DNA from: Membranipora membranacea
Lineage: Eukaryota; Bryozoa; Gymnolaemata; Cheilostomatida; Membraniporidae
Assembly (NCBI GenBank): GCA_914767715.1
Contig: OU612069.1
Coordinates: 19,343,387 to 19,403,386 of the forward strand
Direction of reading: 5' to 3'
Length of the DNA: 60,000 nt
Shown: positions 46,327 through 59,200 of the stretch, one piece after another
Layout of the letters: every line of letters starts with the position of its first letter
Position numbering within the stretch: the first letter of the stretch is position 1
Program-made: the position numbers and the translations under genes
Notes under the pieces: model-generated
Databases searched by the model: none
Told to the model about the DNA's origin: nothing
The model's input: only the letters and a program-made list of their open reading frames with translations

Positions 46327-46538
46327 CTTGAAGGCAAAGGTTTCTGATCCATTGATATACAATCTTATGCTCCCGAATGCACTGACAATTTTTGTAGCAT
46401 GCTCTGGATTTGTGAACTGACTCATGTATTCTGTAATTTCTGTACTATCTGCAAAACAGAATTCGATATTGTGATTTTCATATTTATCAATTTTGGTATG
46501 ATGAGGGTTTATATGTTTAGCCAATGAATCCCTCACCT
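46327..46538 (-). CDS. Internal exon of an unrecognised gene (71 codons)
   Basis: The acceptor GCTTTGTTAG and donor TTCAAG|GTGAGA frame 212 nt, entered in phase 1 and left in phase 0. The peptide runs EVRDSLAKHINPHHTKIDKY to FTNPEHATKIVSAFGSIRLY and ends ETFAFK. It looks like a compact alpha/beta segment. A broken paralog lies at 35535-35630, with the same donor placement. The open frame, phases and paralogy make this one of the better single exons here. Family unknown. Confidence 0.55.
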
Positions 46539-46826
46539 CTAACAAAGCAACACAGTGGCCTTGCTTCGTAATCCTAGTCCTAGCTCTATAAACTCTTCAG
46601 GGAATAGTGCCAACCATAGAATATTGCCTCCCATCGAAAAATTGAATGATTAAATATACACCTCTATGTTCTAAAGAGGCCCGCTAGATCAACGTACACG
46701 ACCTCTACATTAATTTAATGTTATATGTAAACTTCGGTTATTGAAATGAATTCCCATAGATCATAAACTTGTTCACTAACATTTTGCAAGCATCTCGTAT
46801 TTCCCTCCGTCGACATCTACTTCATC

Positions 46827-47001
46827 CTATTCAATTACAGGTTCTGCATTCTCCTTGTCTGCTGCCACTACTGGTGCTACTGTTGTCGCCGCTGCTGATG
46901 CTTTGGCTGCTGCTGTCGCCGCCTCCCGATCTCTCTTATCTTCTTTTTTCTGCATAGCTTCCTCCGCCCAAATTATCATTTGTTCTCCCGCAGCATTAAG
47001 T
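46827..47001 (-). CDS. Candidate terminal exon, charged helix with Ala-rich tail
   Basis: The acceptor TTTAATATACAG opens a frame entered in phase 2: LNAAGEQMIIWAEEAMQKKE, then KRDREAATAAAKASAAATT and an acidic end before TAG. The Ala tract comes from GCT/GCC triplet-rich DNA. It is probably the C terminus of a minus-strand gene, perhaps the one containing the exons at 47767 and 48045; the phase does not join directly (exon 47767 exits in phase 1), so at least one exon would be missing. Confidence 0.45.
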
Positions 47002-47766
47002 CTGTATATTAAAGATGTTGGTGAATAATTGTAAAGTAACAGGAGTTTAGAATATGTAAGACTTAAAGTGTGATGGACGTTACACAAATTTATAACTGTG
47101 TGAGAAATGCAGCTAAATATGTTAAGCAGAATGCATTCTGTTAAAGTTTATTGATTTGCAGTATAATCTCTCACAAAATTAGGTTTTTAGGCACCAAATG
47201 CTAGTACTTATTCCTTTTGTAGCATGAGTTTCAGCGCATTTTTGATACAGTGGGATGGCAGTCTACCATCCAATGCCATGCCAATGGTGAGTTTTGGCCA
47301 TGCAAAGATATATTTGAAACAGCTGCATATTTAGGGTGGCCTCTCACAATGTTTTTATAATCTGACCATTAGCAATTCATTTCTCAACTCCCACAAGATA
47401 AAGAAAAGAAGTGCAGTCTATTCCCTTACATTGCCTATTCCTCCTCAGTGAGTTCTGTCATTCTATTCACTAAACCCGAAAAATTTGTAATGACATCATA
47501 TTTTTCACTAATGAGAAATTGCAAAGTTACTTGTTAATAGGTAGTAAGTGCTGAGCTTTTATATTAAAAAACAGGATTTGCGTAGTGAGGTGTACAAAAT
47601 ACCTAACAAGTACAATATAATAGTCTTCTGTCATATTTGGTCTCAGAACAACATGAAGTATTCTGGCTGGCTGTGAAAACACACTATGGGGAACAAGAGG
47701 GAACTTTTTACACATTAAAGTCAATTGAATTTTACCCAATCTACAATGTATAGAAGTATCACTTAC

Positions 47767-47838
47767 CTGGCACTTCAGGATTCAAATCATTTACTCCATT
47801 GCTGTTATTATTCACCTGACTTTTACTTGCAACAGTAT
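47767..47838 (-). CDS. Candidate 72-nt exon after the 48-kb Cys-rich exon
   Basis: The acceptor TTTCAATCTGTAG and donor CCAG|GTAAGT frame 72 nt, phase 1 in and out, compatible with the phase 1 exit of 48045-48187. The peptide is polar and Asn-rich (DTVASKSQVNNNSNGVNDLN). Confidence 0.45.
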
Positions 47839-48044
47839 CTACAGATTGAAACAGGGCAACCGATAAATTGATCAATATGTATTTATCTCATTCATCTGGC
47901 ATTACTGTTACTCTGTTTTAAATGCAAAAAAATCATGAATGATAGACTCAAATATTCTGGTTGCATATAACTATTATACAACTTAGAGACTAATATAATA
48001 CTGCAGTCTGAATGCCATGATACTATATGAATACAAAGCAGTAC

Positions 48045-48187
48045 CTGGATAAGTATTCTCAAACGGAATTTCTTTCAGACGCTGCTCACAATGGAGGCTC
48101 CCCATTTTTACGTATCCTCCCTCTCACAACCTCATCAAAGGCTTCACATTCCTTTCTCTTGCACTGAAACTTCTTCCTGTGTCTCAT
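48045..48187 (-). pseudogene. Cys-rich exon, frameshifted paralog
   Basis: Starts like 169-322 (CAG|ATG, then KKFQCKRKECEAFDEVV and GRIRKNGEPP) but a deletion where the CNDC pair should be brings a TGA into frame. The length is 143 nt, whereas the intact copies are 154 and 157 (both 1 mod 3). After the lesion the frame resumes as CEQRLKEIPFENTYP up to a phase 1 donor. Probably a decayed copy, unless the lesion is a sequence error. Confidence 0.6.
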
Positions 48188-50073
48188 CTGCAATCAACAC
48201 ACAGAAAAAAAATTGACAAACGCAATCACTCTGACAAAGAAAAAAAGTATTACCGACATGTATAATATTAATTCATATCTGGTTATCAAACAGCACACTA
48301 AAGCATGTTTTCAGTATTGCCCAAAATGATGATTATGATTGGATTTTTAAAGACAGAGCTGCACCAAGAACTGTTTCCTAAGCATCAGGTAGACCAAACA
48401 CTGACATGAAAACATACAGTCTGTTACTTTGGCTACTAACCAAGTATTGTATTTGAAAAGGTTGTAGAGTCACCAGATTCACAAAAGTGATCTAAATTAT
48501 AAGATTGAATGCAGTCTTCAAATAGTGCAGAGATTTTAGATACCATGTATCTGTAGTCAGCAGAGAATGGTCAGTTGCTGATGAGTTTCGTGTTATATAT
48601 CTCAGCTACAGGGAGAGTCATCAGGTTTTTTTGCCTCAAACTGACTCATGTACTGGCTTACTCACCAGAACATTTTTTTGAATTCTTGAGTTTCTGCTTG
48701 AGTTGTCACTATTTTCCTTTTTTTTCTCAATACTTTATCAGCTTAGCAGGTTGACAAACTTGGGATGGAACATCAATAAATCAATTTAAGCTTTGAAATG
48801 ATGTATGATGGAAAGTTTGTGACCTGGTTTGCACAGGTGAAATGATCAACAATAATTTTGTTTAATGTTTGCTCCCAAGTACTTTGCGTCCACACATGGT
48901 CGTGTTAGATCAATGAGAACTCATCCCTTGTCTTAGCTTTCTAGCTATTTCAGAGCCATCTTTGGTTGGCAGCTATTTAATCAAATGACATTATCTCTAT
49001 GATCTTTTCTTTATTGATTTGCATTCTAGGCTAAAATAATTGTGTCTGCTATCATAAATGAATAGAAACTTGTATTTCATCTAAATATTAGATAATAATA
49101 GTCATAGAGAATCATGCCTTCTGCGTCATGTAGTATAGTCATTGTTTTCCTTCATAGCAAACTAATTTGTTGTCAAATGAACCCATGTGTTTTCACTGGA
49201 CTGAGCAGAGACAGAAAAACAGTAGATATGACTTATGACAAAAAAGTTAAAACATTATACAAGACTGCATTTTATTGGGACTTGGAAAATCACCACCGCA
49301 CTGTGTTGTTTCTGCTTTATACAGCATCAGCTGAAAAAATAGGAATAACATGAATAATCATAACTATTTTGTACAAATGGTAAGTAAGAATTTTTCTTGC
49401 TTTCATCAATGACAGGATACATCGATTGGTAATTGACCAGTCAAGTAGAAATCGCAGAATTGCAATTTTTTCAGATTGACCTTGTTCAGTACAGAGAAAA
49501 AAAAGCTCTATTGAGAAAGAACAGTACTTGAGTCAGATTATTGCAGAACAATCTGAGATATTAAAATAACAGTTACCCTAAGTCAGAAGGTATAAGAGGA
49601 AACTCAGCAGTAACTGAGTGTGCTTTGTTGACTACGGCTGCCCGTTTGCTGGTTTATTCACAATTAGACTTCTCCACATTAATGGTATGTTCAATCTAAC
49701 CACTAATCCAAGACTTGTGTCAACACATCCAGATAACCATGTTCCTTGTTAGCCTTGAATCAGAACTTCGAGAAGGCGGACTACCATCGCTCATCTTTGA
49801 GGCAGTTGAACTGTTGTCAAGCCGCTACAATTAACCTTATAGAATAAAATTTTAGTTTTTGAGGGACATAAGTCCGTAGGTTATGTGGCTTAAGTTTAGA
49901 ATGTGTACACTCGTTTGCATTCTGCTTTTATCTGAATGCAGTTACAACATTCTCTTTTAAATAGCTGTTTAATTCAACCTGTTTTATGTAGTTGTATAAC
50001 CATGGAATGGAACTTGTAGATTTTAAAATCCGAATTTAAAAAAAACATATCCTAGCCATGATGTTCATTGCAG
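48188..50073. other. No gene recognised
   Basis: At 49754-49830 (+) an acceptor-like TTGTTAG is followed by LESELREGGLPSLIFEAVEL, which faintly recalls the GLP-containing exon at 1149-1214, but no donor follows before the stop. Confidence 0.3.
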
Positions 50074-50230
50074 ATGAGCACTGAGATTCTGTGGAAGAAG
50101 CTGCAGTGTCAGAACAAGGAATGTGAATATTTTGAATATATCATATTTAAGCGTATAGATAAAGATTGTGGAAGTCATCTGCCCTGCTTCCGCTGTGAGC
50201 AGGATCGGATAGAAATGTATCTTCCTACAA
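50074..50230 (+). CDS. Exon 1: Cys-rich module
   Basis: Acceptor-like GTTCATTGCAG precedes the ATG and GTAAGA follows. 157 nt, exits in phase 1. Contains KLQCQNKECEYFEYIIFKRI and LPCFRCEQ; paralogous to 169-322 and 48045-48187. Confidence 0.62.
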
Positions 50231-53200
50231 GTAAGAAACATATCTGTCACCTTGTTGTAGTCATTCCAATTTCATTCAGGATCTTGCAGTGGTATACTTC
50301 TTCCAAAATCTGATGAGGTTATTGCTATGGGAGAAATGTTACCTAACAGTTTCTTGTCCGAGAAAATTGATCAAAGTAACAATTTTGTTTACAGATATAT
50401 TATGCCTAATCCATGATCCATTCAACTAAATAAGTGTCACTTTTGGTGTATGTTATATAAAGTAGCGGAAGACAATAAGGTGGCCTAGGTTTCCTGCAAA
50501 AATGTTGTTAAGTTCTGGCACGCATTAGTGATGGTCGATAATTTAAAGGAAGGAATTGGTTTTTCAATTTGTTTGCAAGCTATATGGATGTGTCAGTTAA
50601 TTTCCATGAAATCAAAAGTGGCTTATACTAGATCGATCATCATGCAAGAAATGCAAAACACAATTATTGATCCAACACTAAATATGATCTGAACACTTTA
50701 TACATGATATTTTCTCCTACAGTGTCCAACGAATGGAATCAAGAGTCAGTAGGGGGGGGGGGGAAATTATCACTATCACGTTGCTCAAAATTATCACTCA
50801 TTTGGTCTTTGATGTAGACAAAATTGCTCCCAAATTTCTCAATCCGAATGTATATAAATCCATTGATGAGTGAGACCCTAACAGCTATCACCCACTGATT
50901 GAGTGAGTTATCAGATTGTGATTTTTCAATCGAAAGACCCCCAGGTTGTAAATGAGGAGTTTACAACTTTGGCTTACTTATGATAACAATTGTGATGTCT
51001 CTGCATCAGAGTAATAAAAGTATGTAATTGCCTAGATTAATTCAGTGCTCGCCCCTTGTTCACCTCCACAGTTTCGGTTAGATCCTTTGTGGCAGAGTAC
51101 CATTCATTGATAACTGCCTTTTCACATGTACCTTCTTCTGTCTTGTGTAGCCCACCACACACGTATTCATTTATTTTGCCTGATAAAGCATTATTAATGA
51201 ATCCAGAAATGGTTTTGTTAGGGTCTGCAGACATCTGTGTTTGGGTGATAGGATTACAACTCACTAAATTATGGCCTGAATCTACTTCATCCACTTTAAA
51301 GGGCAACCAAGGTTTCAAACAACTTCTCATTGATGGCCATTGATTAATAGCAGATTGCACCTTCTGCATGGGGAAAAAGACAAAATATAATTCGGATGAT
51401 TGTTCAGCCAGAATTCTTGTGAAACATTTCTTCTATCAGGTACTCAAACTCAGCTAAAAGAGAATATCACATAGCAGTTTCCTGTTCCTGTTATTATTTA
51501 GCCTGTGCTCTATAATTATTACAGCAATGTCTTGGAACCTCCCCTAAACTGAAGTGTTACCCAGCTTAGAGTCAGCAACTACTTTGAGTTTTGCATCGCG
51601 CAATGCACAAAGCTGATGCTGCCCAGCAAATTAATTGCTACCCATTAATGCATTGCTGCGAAACCTTGGTTGACCTTTAAGTTGTTTTTCACCCCATTAC
51701 TTAATGTTGTGTAGTGTCGACTTAATTTTGGACTATTAGCTGATTTCTAGCTTTGAGTATAGAGGAGCAGGAAGAGATAATAAACAAATATGTTGAGAGA
51801 TTCATACCAGTATGTACAGGATATTCTGTAAACATGCCTTTTATGTTCTCTATTCTTTTATAGTAACAGCAGACTGTTGGAAGAGAAAGGATTTGAGTCA
51901 AGAGGAGCAGGATGAGATTGAACGTAGACATTTGGTGAGCCTTGCTGAACGATCGTGAGTAAAACTAAATAAAGCTGTTCATCTATAGTTGATTATATGC
52001 TCCAAAAAGTATTGTCCCTGTCACATATTGAGGGAAAGCTAGACATAAAAACGTAGTTATTTACTGTGAATATTTACAAAGCAAATTATCAGAGCAGAAG
52101 CTTAATACATTAAATTTAGGTGGGATTGATAAGGTTTAGAGGATTGTTGAATTGACCAATACATGCATATCCATACTCTCTAGGTTCACAATTCCAGATA
52201 TTGTGTTTAGTTGTTTGCTGTGATGGGTGAAACTAGAGCAAATTACCTTAATACCTTAAAAACCGTCATACCTCAGGACTGCTCTGCGGCAGTAGTTCGA
52301 GAAAAGATGGTTTAGCAAACGGGCAGCATGATATACTGAAATCTAACTATTTCATTGTTGAAGGAGAAGTCCTGACACCGTAAGAATGTTAGCACGAATG
52401 ACTGAAGAGAAAAGAGAAACATTTTGTAGACCTAAACCTTCAAAGAGGAAGAAGCATGAAGAATGGCTAACAAAAGACCAGTTTGCAGGTAAACTAAACT
52501 AAGTGCAGGGCATAATGTTGTTGGCCTATTTGTTAAGATAAAAGTGGTGCTGCCCATGACTGTTTGGTGCCTGTTTCAGTTTTTGGCAGCTTGATGCTCA
52601 CATGCTAAAATGATTTGTTTTCAGATAATATCACTAAATAGGGGTTGTGAGTCCAAGGCACACCAGTTTTTTTGAAAAAGACAACCAAGAGCACAACGGC
52701 TTTTCAAATAAAAAAAATTTATTGTATTTCCGGCCCTGCTACAGACTTGGAGACAATCAGGGTGGTCAAGTGAAATGATATGTATAGTGTTGTATTCAAA
52801 TTCAAAGTATTACATTTCATTCCCCTAACCTGTAGGGTAATTAGGTATACCACTAAGGGCTATAACCGCTATAGATTTTATTACAGTGCTCTACATTCCT
52901 TTTCTCTGCGAATATTACCGGCGGCATTGGTTTTTAGTTTGTTATTTTCCACAAAACTTCAGGTTTGTGTTTATGATAAACGTATGTGTAAACAAAACCC
53001 AATCCAGTGCCTCACATCACCTTTAAAAAAATAGAAAAAACGGCTGATTCACAGTCCGGCGTTCTAACACGTATGTGTAGTAAAATCAGATGAGGGTGTG
53101 CTATTTATATTTCTTTGTCTGATTCATGCCATGAAAGCTTTAAATTAATTAAAAGTTAAACAACAGGCTACTTTACCCATATATCTCCATCATACATCAA

Positions 53201-56200
53201 TAAAAATCAGTAAGCTTCAGCGGCTTCGGGTGGCTGAGTGGCTAGTGTGCTCGATCACAGCAAGTGGCCCAAGTTCAATTCCCGGTTGTGACAAAAAGAA
53301 AGCAAAGACATGAATGTCCATAATCTAATATTTTTTATATACCGTAATTATGACATGCTTGTTGCGCGAGAGGCCCGAGTTCAAATCCCGGTGCTGACAG
53401 ATATCGTTTTTTACATATCATCTCTTTCACAAGTTGGTGGTTTATACCACAATTATAACATGTTTGTTGCATGAGAGGCCCGAGTTCAAATCCTGATGGA
53501 GACAGATTTTTTTTAAAATATCATTTCTTTCACTAGTTGGTGGTTTATACCCATAAACATATAAATACTCTAGACTGGAAACTATTGGCTTAGAGCGCCT
53601 TCTCTAATTCAGTGACACAACGTCACTGCGCTATTCACTTTTTCACTGTAGCGCATAGGCCAGAATAGGAGTTATGACCCCATACATGTAATGTAAGAAT
53701 AAAACACCCTGTTATTTCTAAATATCACCACTAAAACTTGGTACACCCAATGAATTTTATAGAACATATAGCAATAAAGTAAATAAATGTGAATGTGATC
53801 AGTATATCGCGCAATCAAATATTGTCCGTGCAATAACAACTTACATTATAGCTGCTTCTGGCCTGAAGAATTTGTATGAAATATAGTGCATTGTAAATTT
53901 AAGGTTTTGCTCAGCATTTTCCAACTGTCAGACATGTAACCATAAGATGGATAATACTGATGGTCCTTGAGTATGGTTGAATTTCAAATGTATTTTGTCA
54001 ACTAAAGGCTTAAAATCTGAATTCAGAACACTGAGTCTTTGCTCTTCATATCAATTCTGTGATTTTGCATGATAATATTGTTGGAGATTAGCTACTTCTC
54101 GATCAATCTTACTGACATTTTAAACTAGCATAAGCTAGAAATTTTGGTCTTAGATTGGCATGGTATTCCTACACATCCCTCCCTGATACACATGTATCAA
54201 TCTGTGTGAAAATCAACAAATTATAAGCAGTGGAATATTTCAATAGACAGTTTTCTGAGCTCTTATTTATGCCTCAATTCGGAGTTGTCCTCTCTCCAGT
54301 TTGGTACTTTAAACCTACACCGCATAGGAAAAACCTGCTGAAAGAAGGTTATATTGAATACCGCTAATGTAAGGATCAAAATGATTTTTGATTCAAAGTC
54401 TGCACCATTGAAAACCCTGTGAGACAGGGTTTCCAATTCATTGGAGGCTTGAATGTTGATAAATCTATATTTTAGTGACGAAACTTGTGAAAGATTCTGC
54501 CAAATGGTCCGCAAACAGGCTGAAAATGCTATAATGGACTATCCAAATACTATAATTATTTCCCAAACTGTGTCCATATGAGTTTTCAATGTTGCAGATT
54601 CTGAATCAAAAATAATTTTTATCCTTTTATAAGCGGTTTTCAAGATAAACCCTCTTTTCAGCACGTTTTTCCTATGTGGCTTGGGTTAAAAGTACCAAAC
54701 TGGAGAGAGGACAACTCAAAATTGAGGCCTAAATCAGCGCTCAGAAAACTGTTTATAGCGTTGAGGGTTTATAATCTCACATATGACCTAGATGTTTAGT
54801 GTTTCCTAACATTTGGTAGGTATTCCTCTTGAGACTTTATTATTTAAGAAAATTAACTGGCAGAACAACAGGTCTCTTCATCGCACAGGCAACAAGATTT
54901 GATAAAATACCACAATTTAACTCACCTTGTGAGAATAATCCCCTGGCTTTGAGACAGGACATGAAGGAAATATTTGATAGGGATAAGAAATTGAACTATT
55001 ATCAGGGATGATTTAAATACAGCCCAGACTGGCGCAATCAATCCAAAGAAAACCTAAAAAATTAAGCAAGATTCTTATCGATTCAAAAAATGGCTCAGAC
55101 TGGCCAAATCAATCGATAATTTAGTGGCTTTATATTTACCTAGACTTATCCTATCAGACATGGCTGAATATAGGGAGGCGGATCATTTTGGACCGAATAA
55201 GAGTGTTTGCATCTGTTTTCAAAACGGCCACATGATGAGCGCGGATCCTTACATAACGATCAATTTTTTCCCTCACAACGCTGCTTGCATGCTTAGCACA
55301 ACTGAATAATGAGAGACGGCCTGACTCTATAATCTTTAATAGACTGTGCAGCCGTGCAAGTTCTGGGAATTTAGGACCCAAACCTGTTTTAAGCAATGAT
55401 CTGATCACTCTCTCTGACAAAAGACAAACTCTCAAAACTGCTTCGGAATGGGTTTCGAGTCCACCACGTTTCTTAAGTTTGATTAGTGTCGGCATGTCAA
55501 CTTCCCTCGCTTTGGCCACATCCTCGACACAAAGGCTACAGCTTAGTTGCTTCATTCTGGTTATGAAACCTCCTATCAGAGAAAGAATCATGTACCCATT
55601 GAGTAATTACTACTATATTTAATCTATTTAAATAAGTATTTATGTGTTCAACTGGCTTATTGATATTGACCTGTCTGTTTGTAGATCAAGCCTGAGTTTC
55701 CACTGTTTATGCATGCTACTACATAAAAATGTATTGCGTTTTGAGAAGCGCAGTGACATAGGTCATGAGGAACTCACTAAATTAGGGAGGACCCTGTTCA
55801 TGCTTCAATTAACCAGTAGTTTCCAGTCTAAAGTATTTATATGTTTATGAGATTACCCCACAGCATGAAAACTTCTATTAAAATTTAAATTTCGCATATT
55901 AAGTATTCATGAAAATATCCAAAATATTACTTCCCTAATCAAGGAGTTAAAGTTAAGTCTATAACTCCTTGCCCTAATCAAATTATAAGGTGTTTGGAAA
56001 GTTACCAATGATATTATACATTGTGGATTTACAAAATCGATATTCATTAATGATTCACTAGTAAGTTTTCCTATTCTTGGCCAGGTTGCTAAATTTAAAT
56101 CAGTGAATATTGTCATCCTATAGAGGTTGCAGATATGGGTATAAGGTGCGAATTGCAAATTCTGAGTACCAGCAGCTGGACTCAAATGGCTCTCTGTGGG

Positions 56201-59200
56201 TTCTGTTTAATACGTTAGGAAGTCGCAGACAGAAGAAAAATCTTCTGCCTTTCGTACCTTAGAAAATTTGAATCAGACGAAGCCGCACTCATGTCGCAGA
56301 CTTAGGTCCCTGGACAACTTTGTAGATCTTGGCTCAATATAGACTATACATAGGTAAAAACTGATTTGATACACAGCTTTTTAAATGTCCCTCCACCGCC
56401 ACCGTCCTCCAAGGGATCAAACTAGTGTTATAGATATCACCAGTAAAGATAAAAAAATCTGATGTGCCATACAGCGGTCAAGATGACTTGCTTAAGGTGA
56501 CTTGCTTGTGTTGTATCTGCAGTTTATATGTACTTGTGATGGCTGCTGAGATTTTTTTTTTTAATTCATCGCACTAAAATTCCATCAGTAGCCAAGAGCA
56601 AGAACCATGAAGAACAAAGACTAAGTGTCCTGAGCTTTTAAGTATTTAGTTGACAAAAATACATTTGCAATTAGTGTTTTCCATCTTACGTCAACACGTC
56701 TGACAGCTGGAAAGATCAGAAGCAGCTAATTGGGTAAAATTCTGAGCAAAACCTTGAACTCTGAAAAGTTGACGCACCATTTTTCATACAAGTGTTAAGA
56801 CCAGAAACATGCTATAGCATATGTTGTTATGGTACACACAATATCTGATGGCATGGTATACTGATCAAATTTTATACTTCATTAGTACATGCTCTGTAAA
56901 ACTCACCGGTTTTACCCAGTTGTAGTGGTAATATTTAGAAATAAGAAGTTCTTTTATTCATACATTACATTTATGTGGAGCTAACTCCTTTTCTGACCTA
57001 TGCACTTCAGAGAAAAAGTGAATAGCGCAGTGACGTCGCGTCACTGAATTAGAGAAGACACTTAGCCTGTATCAAATAGCCAATAGTTTCCAGTCTAGAG
57101 TATTCATATGTTTATATTTATACCACTATAATAACATGTTTGTTGCGCGAGAGGCCTAAGTCCAAATCCTGATGAAGACAGATTTTTTTTTTACATATCA
57201 TCTCTTTCACTCCTTGGTGGTTTATACCGCAATTATAACATGTTTGTTGCGCGAGAGGCCCGAGTTCGAATCCTGATGAAGACAGAATGATATTGTTTTT
57301 TTCATATCATCCTTTCGCTACTTTTTGGTTTATACCACCATTTAAACATGTTTGTTGCGCTGGATGCCCGAGTGCAAGTCCCGGTGAGGACAGATTTTTT
57401 TACATTTATCATCTCTTTTACTACTTGGTGGTTTATACCCGAATTACAGCATGTTTGTTGCGCAAGAGGCCCGAGTTTGAAACCCGGTGAGGACAGATTT
57501 TTTTACATTTATCATCTCTTTTACTACTTGGTGGTTTGTACCACAATTATAACATGTTTGTTGCGCTATATTCTATGGCTGTACTCACTGAAAATAATTG
57601 AGGGGGGAGTTCTGCCACCTAATAGGTAAATGATACTCAGGTTGTCTTCCTCATAAGTTGCATGGAAAGGACAGCCATTGTAGTTTGCACTTGTAGTGAC
57701 GTCGCCAATTGGCCATCCATCGTAAACTCAATTGACAACCTGCGTGTTTATCATCCACACCCCTGAAATTTTATGGCAATTATGATCGCGGCATTATGAC
57801 CTAATCATATGAACGCAATCTGTTATCATATATTTGTAAATATGACATGAGCGGCTTGATCTCTTTGCAATCTAGCTGTGTTCTATTAACAAATATTGAG
57901 CTAACTTTGGTTTACTTTTTTTAAATGAGTAAGACATCTTCGCGTTGTATGATTTTTTCTTTGGATGAGTGCAGTGAGTGAGGCATACAACTGAACGAAG
58001 TCTTTAGATTTGGGGGTATGATATTCATACTGAGTCTTATGGCACCATAGTTTTTTATGTCAAATCACTCGAAATCTGACATTACTGCCATAAACAGGGA
58101 GTTCTTATTGTGCGATACAAAGAAAACTCAGGTTATTGGGTTCGTGAGATATGACAGATCTGAAGAGACCATTTCCTTTGTTCATGGTCCAAACATCAGA
58201 AACGGCCGTGCATACAGGAATTAGCCGCCGATAAGCAGTTTCTTTGATATGTTTAATCTAAAGCTCAGGATATTAAAGATCGGTCATAATATGCTGAATA
58301 TTATGACCTTAATATACAATGTGGTTGGATGCATTACTTTATACTTGCTCGAAAATATTGACCGTTTAATGGTTATTGTCTGAATGCTGTAAAATTGATT
58401 CTGATAAGGAAGCGCTTGATTAATAAAGTGATGTCTCTTATTGCAGCCAAAGGGAAGAGAAAGGAGCAGCTTGCAAGAAATGAAATGAGACAAGAAAACA
58501 TTGTGACCGATACTAGCAAGTATAAAACAAAAGATAAAACAAATCAGGACAATCATCAAAGCACTCAGGATCCAGAACTAGTTTTGCAAAAGGTAAGATA
58601 TCAAATAGCCGCCTAATTGAAGTGAACCAGGACTATCAATTGACAAAATTGGCAATTGTACTGAGGTTACATAGATTGATGCACTAGTTCGAAAGATACT
58701 GCAGAGAGGTGCGCGAACAAGCATGCACACACAAAAAATAAAAATAAAAATGGTTACACAAACTGAATCTGCCAACTGCACACTCATCTGATATAAAATA
58801 AGAACAATTCATTATGTCAGCTTGCCCCTGAATTTGTGAGTTTACTGAAGTGGATCATTGCGGCAACTCATGCAAACTACTAACAATATCTGTGAAAGAT
58901 ACTCTTTACATCCCTAGTTTCTGGCTAGAGAAGTAACTTATAGAAATTGGTGCTATTCACAGGCTACAATATGTTGGGGAGAAACCTCAAGTTTGTCTCA
59001 GTACATTTATTCATTTAGGAAGAAAACGATATAAGTCCTGTTCAAGATCAGAGAATTTTGAAAAAAAATATTTTGATAAAATTTCATTCCAGGAGAAGAG
59101 CATCCGTGTTCAGTTTGCAGACCCAATGTCAACGACCGTGTCAGTTGACAGTAGAGTGAGTGAAAACACCGAAAATAATACACAGGAAGATGAAATATTA

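Larger units (their letters stand above)
53552..57116. mobile_element. Second P-superfamily-like element inserted in the satellite
   Basis: Seen: inverted arms of about 500 bp (53552-54055 and 56600-57116) starting CATAAACATATAAATACTC against GAGTATTCATATGTTTATA (last base changed), flanked by the exact 8-bp duplication TTTATACC. Outside, the satellite unit is continuous across the insertion. Inside lies a minus-strand ORF with the C-terminal signature of P/THAP9-type transposases. A third, degenerate copy of the arm end lies at about 55745-55850. The subterminal CTAGACTGG resembles CTAGACAGG of the element at 4634, so the two are probably related families. The transposase is largely lost, so the element is not autonomous. 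Confidence 0.75.

Noticed and set aside
54829-55011. 60-codon plus-strand ORF as a second transposase piece
   Set aside because: Opposite strand to the transposase fragment, with no recognisable motif.
57287-57629. Plus-strand ORFs with recurring HVCCA motifs
   Set aside because: They are translations of the ~105-bp satellite units in two frames; the Cys repeats follow the DNA period.
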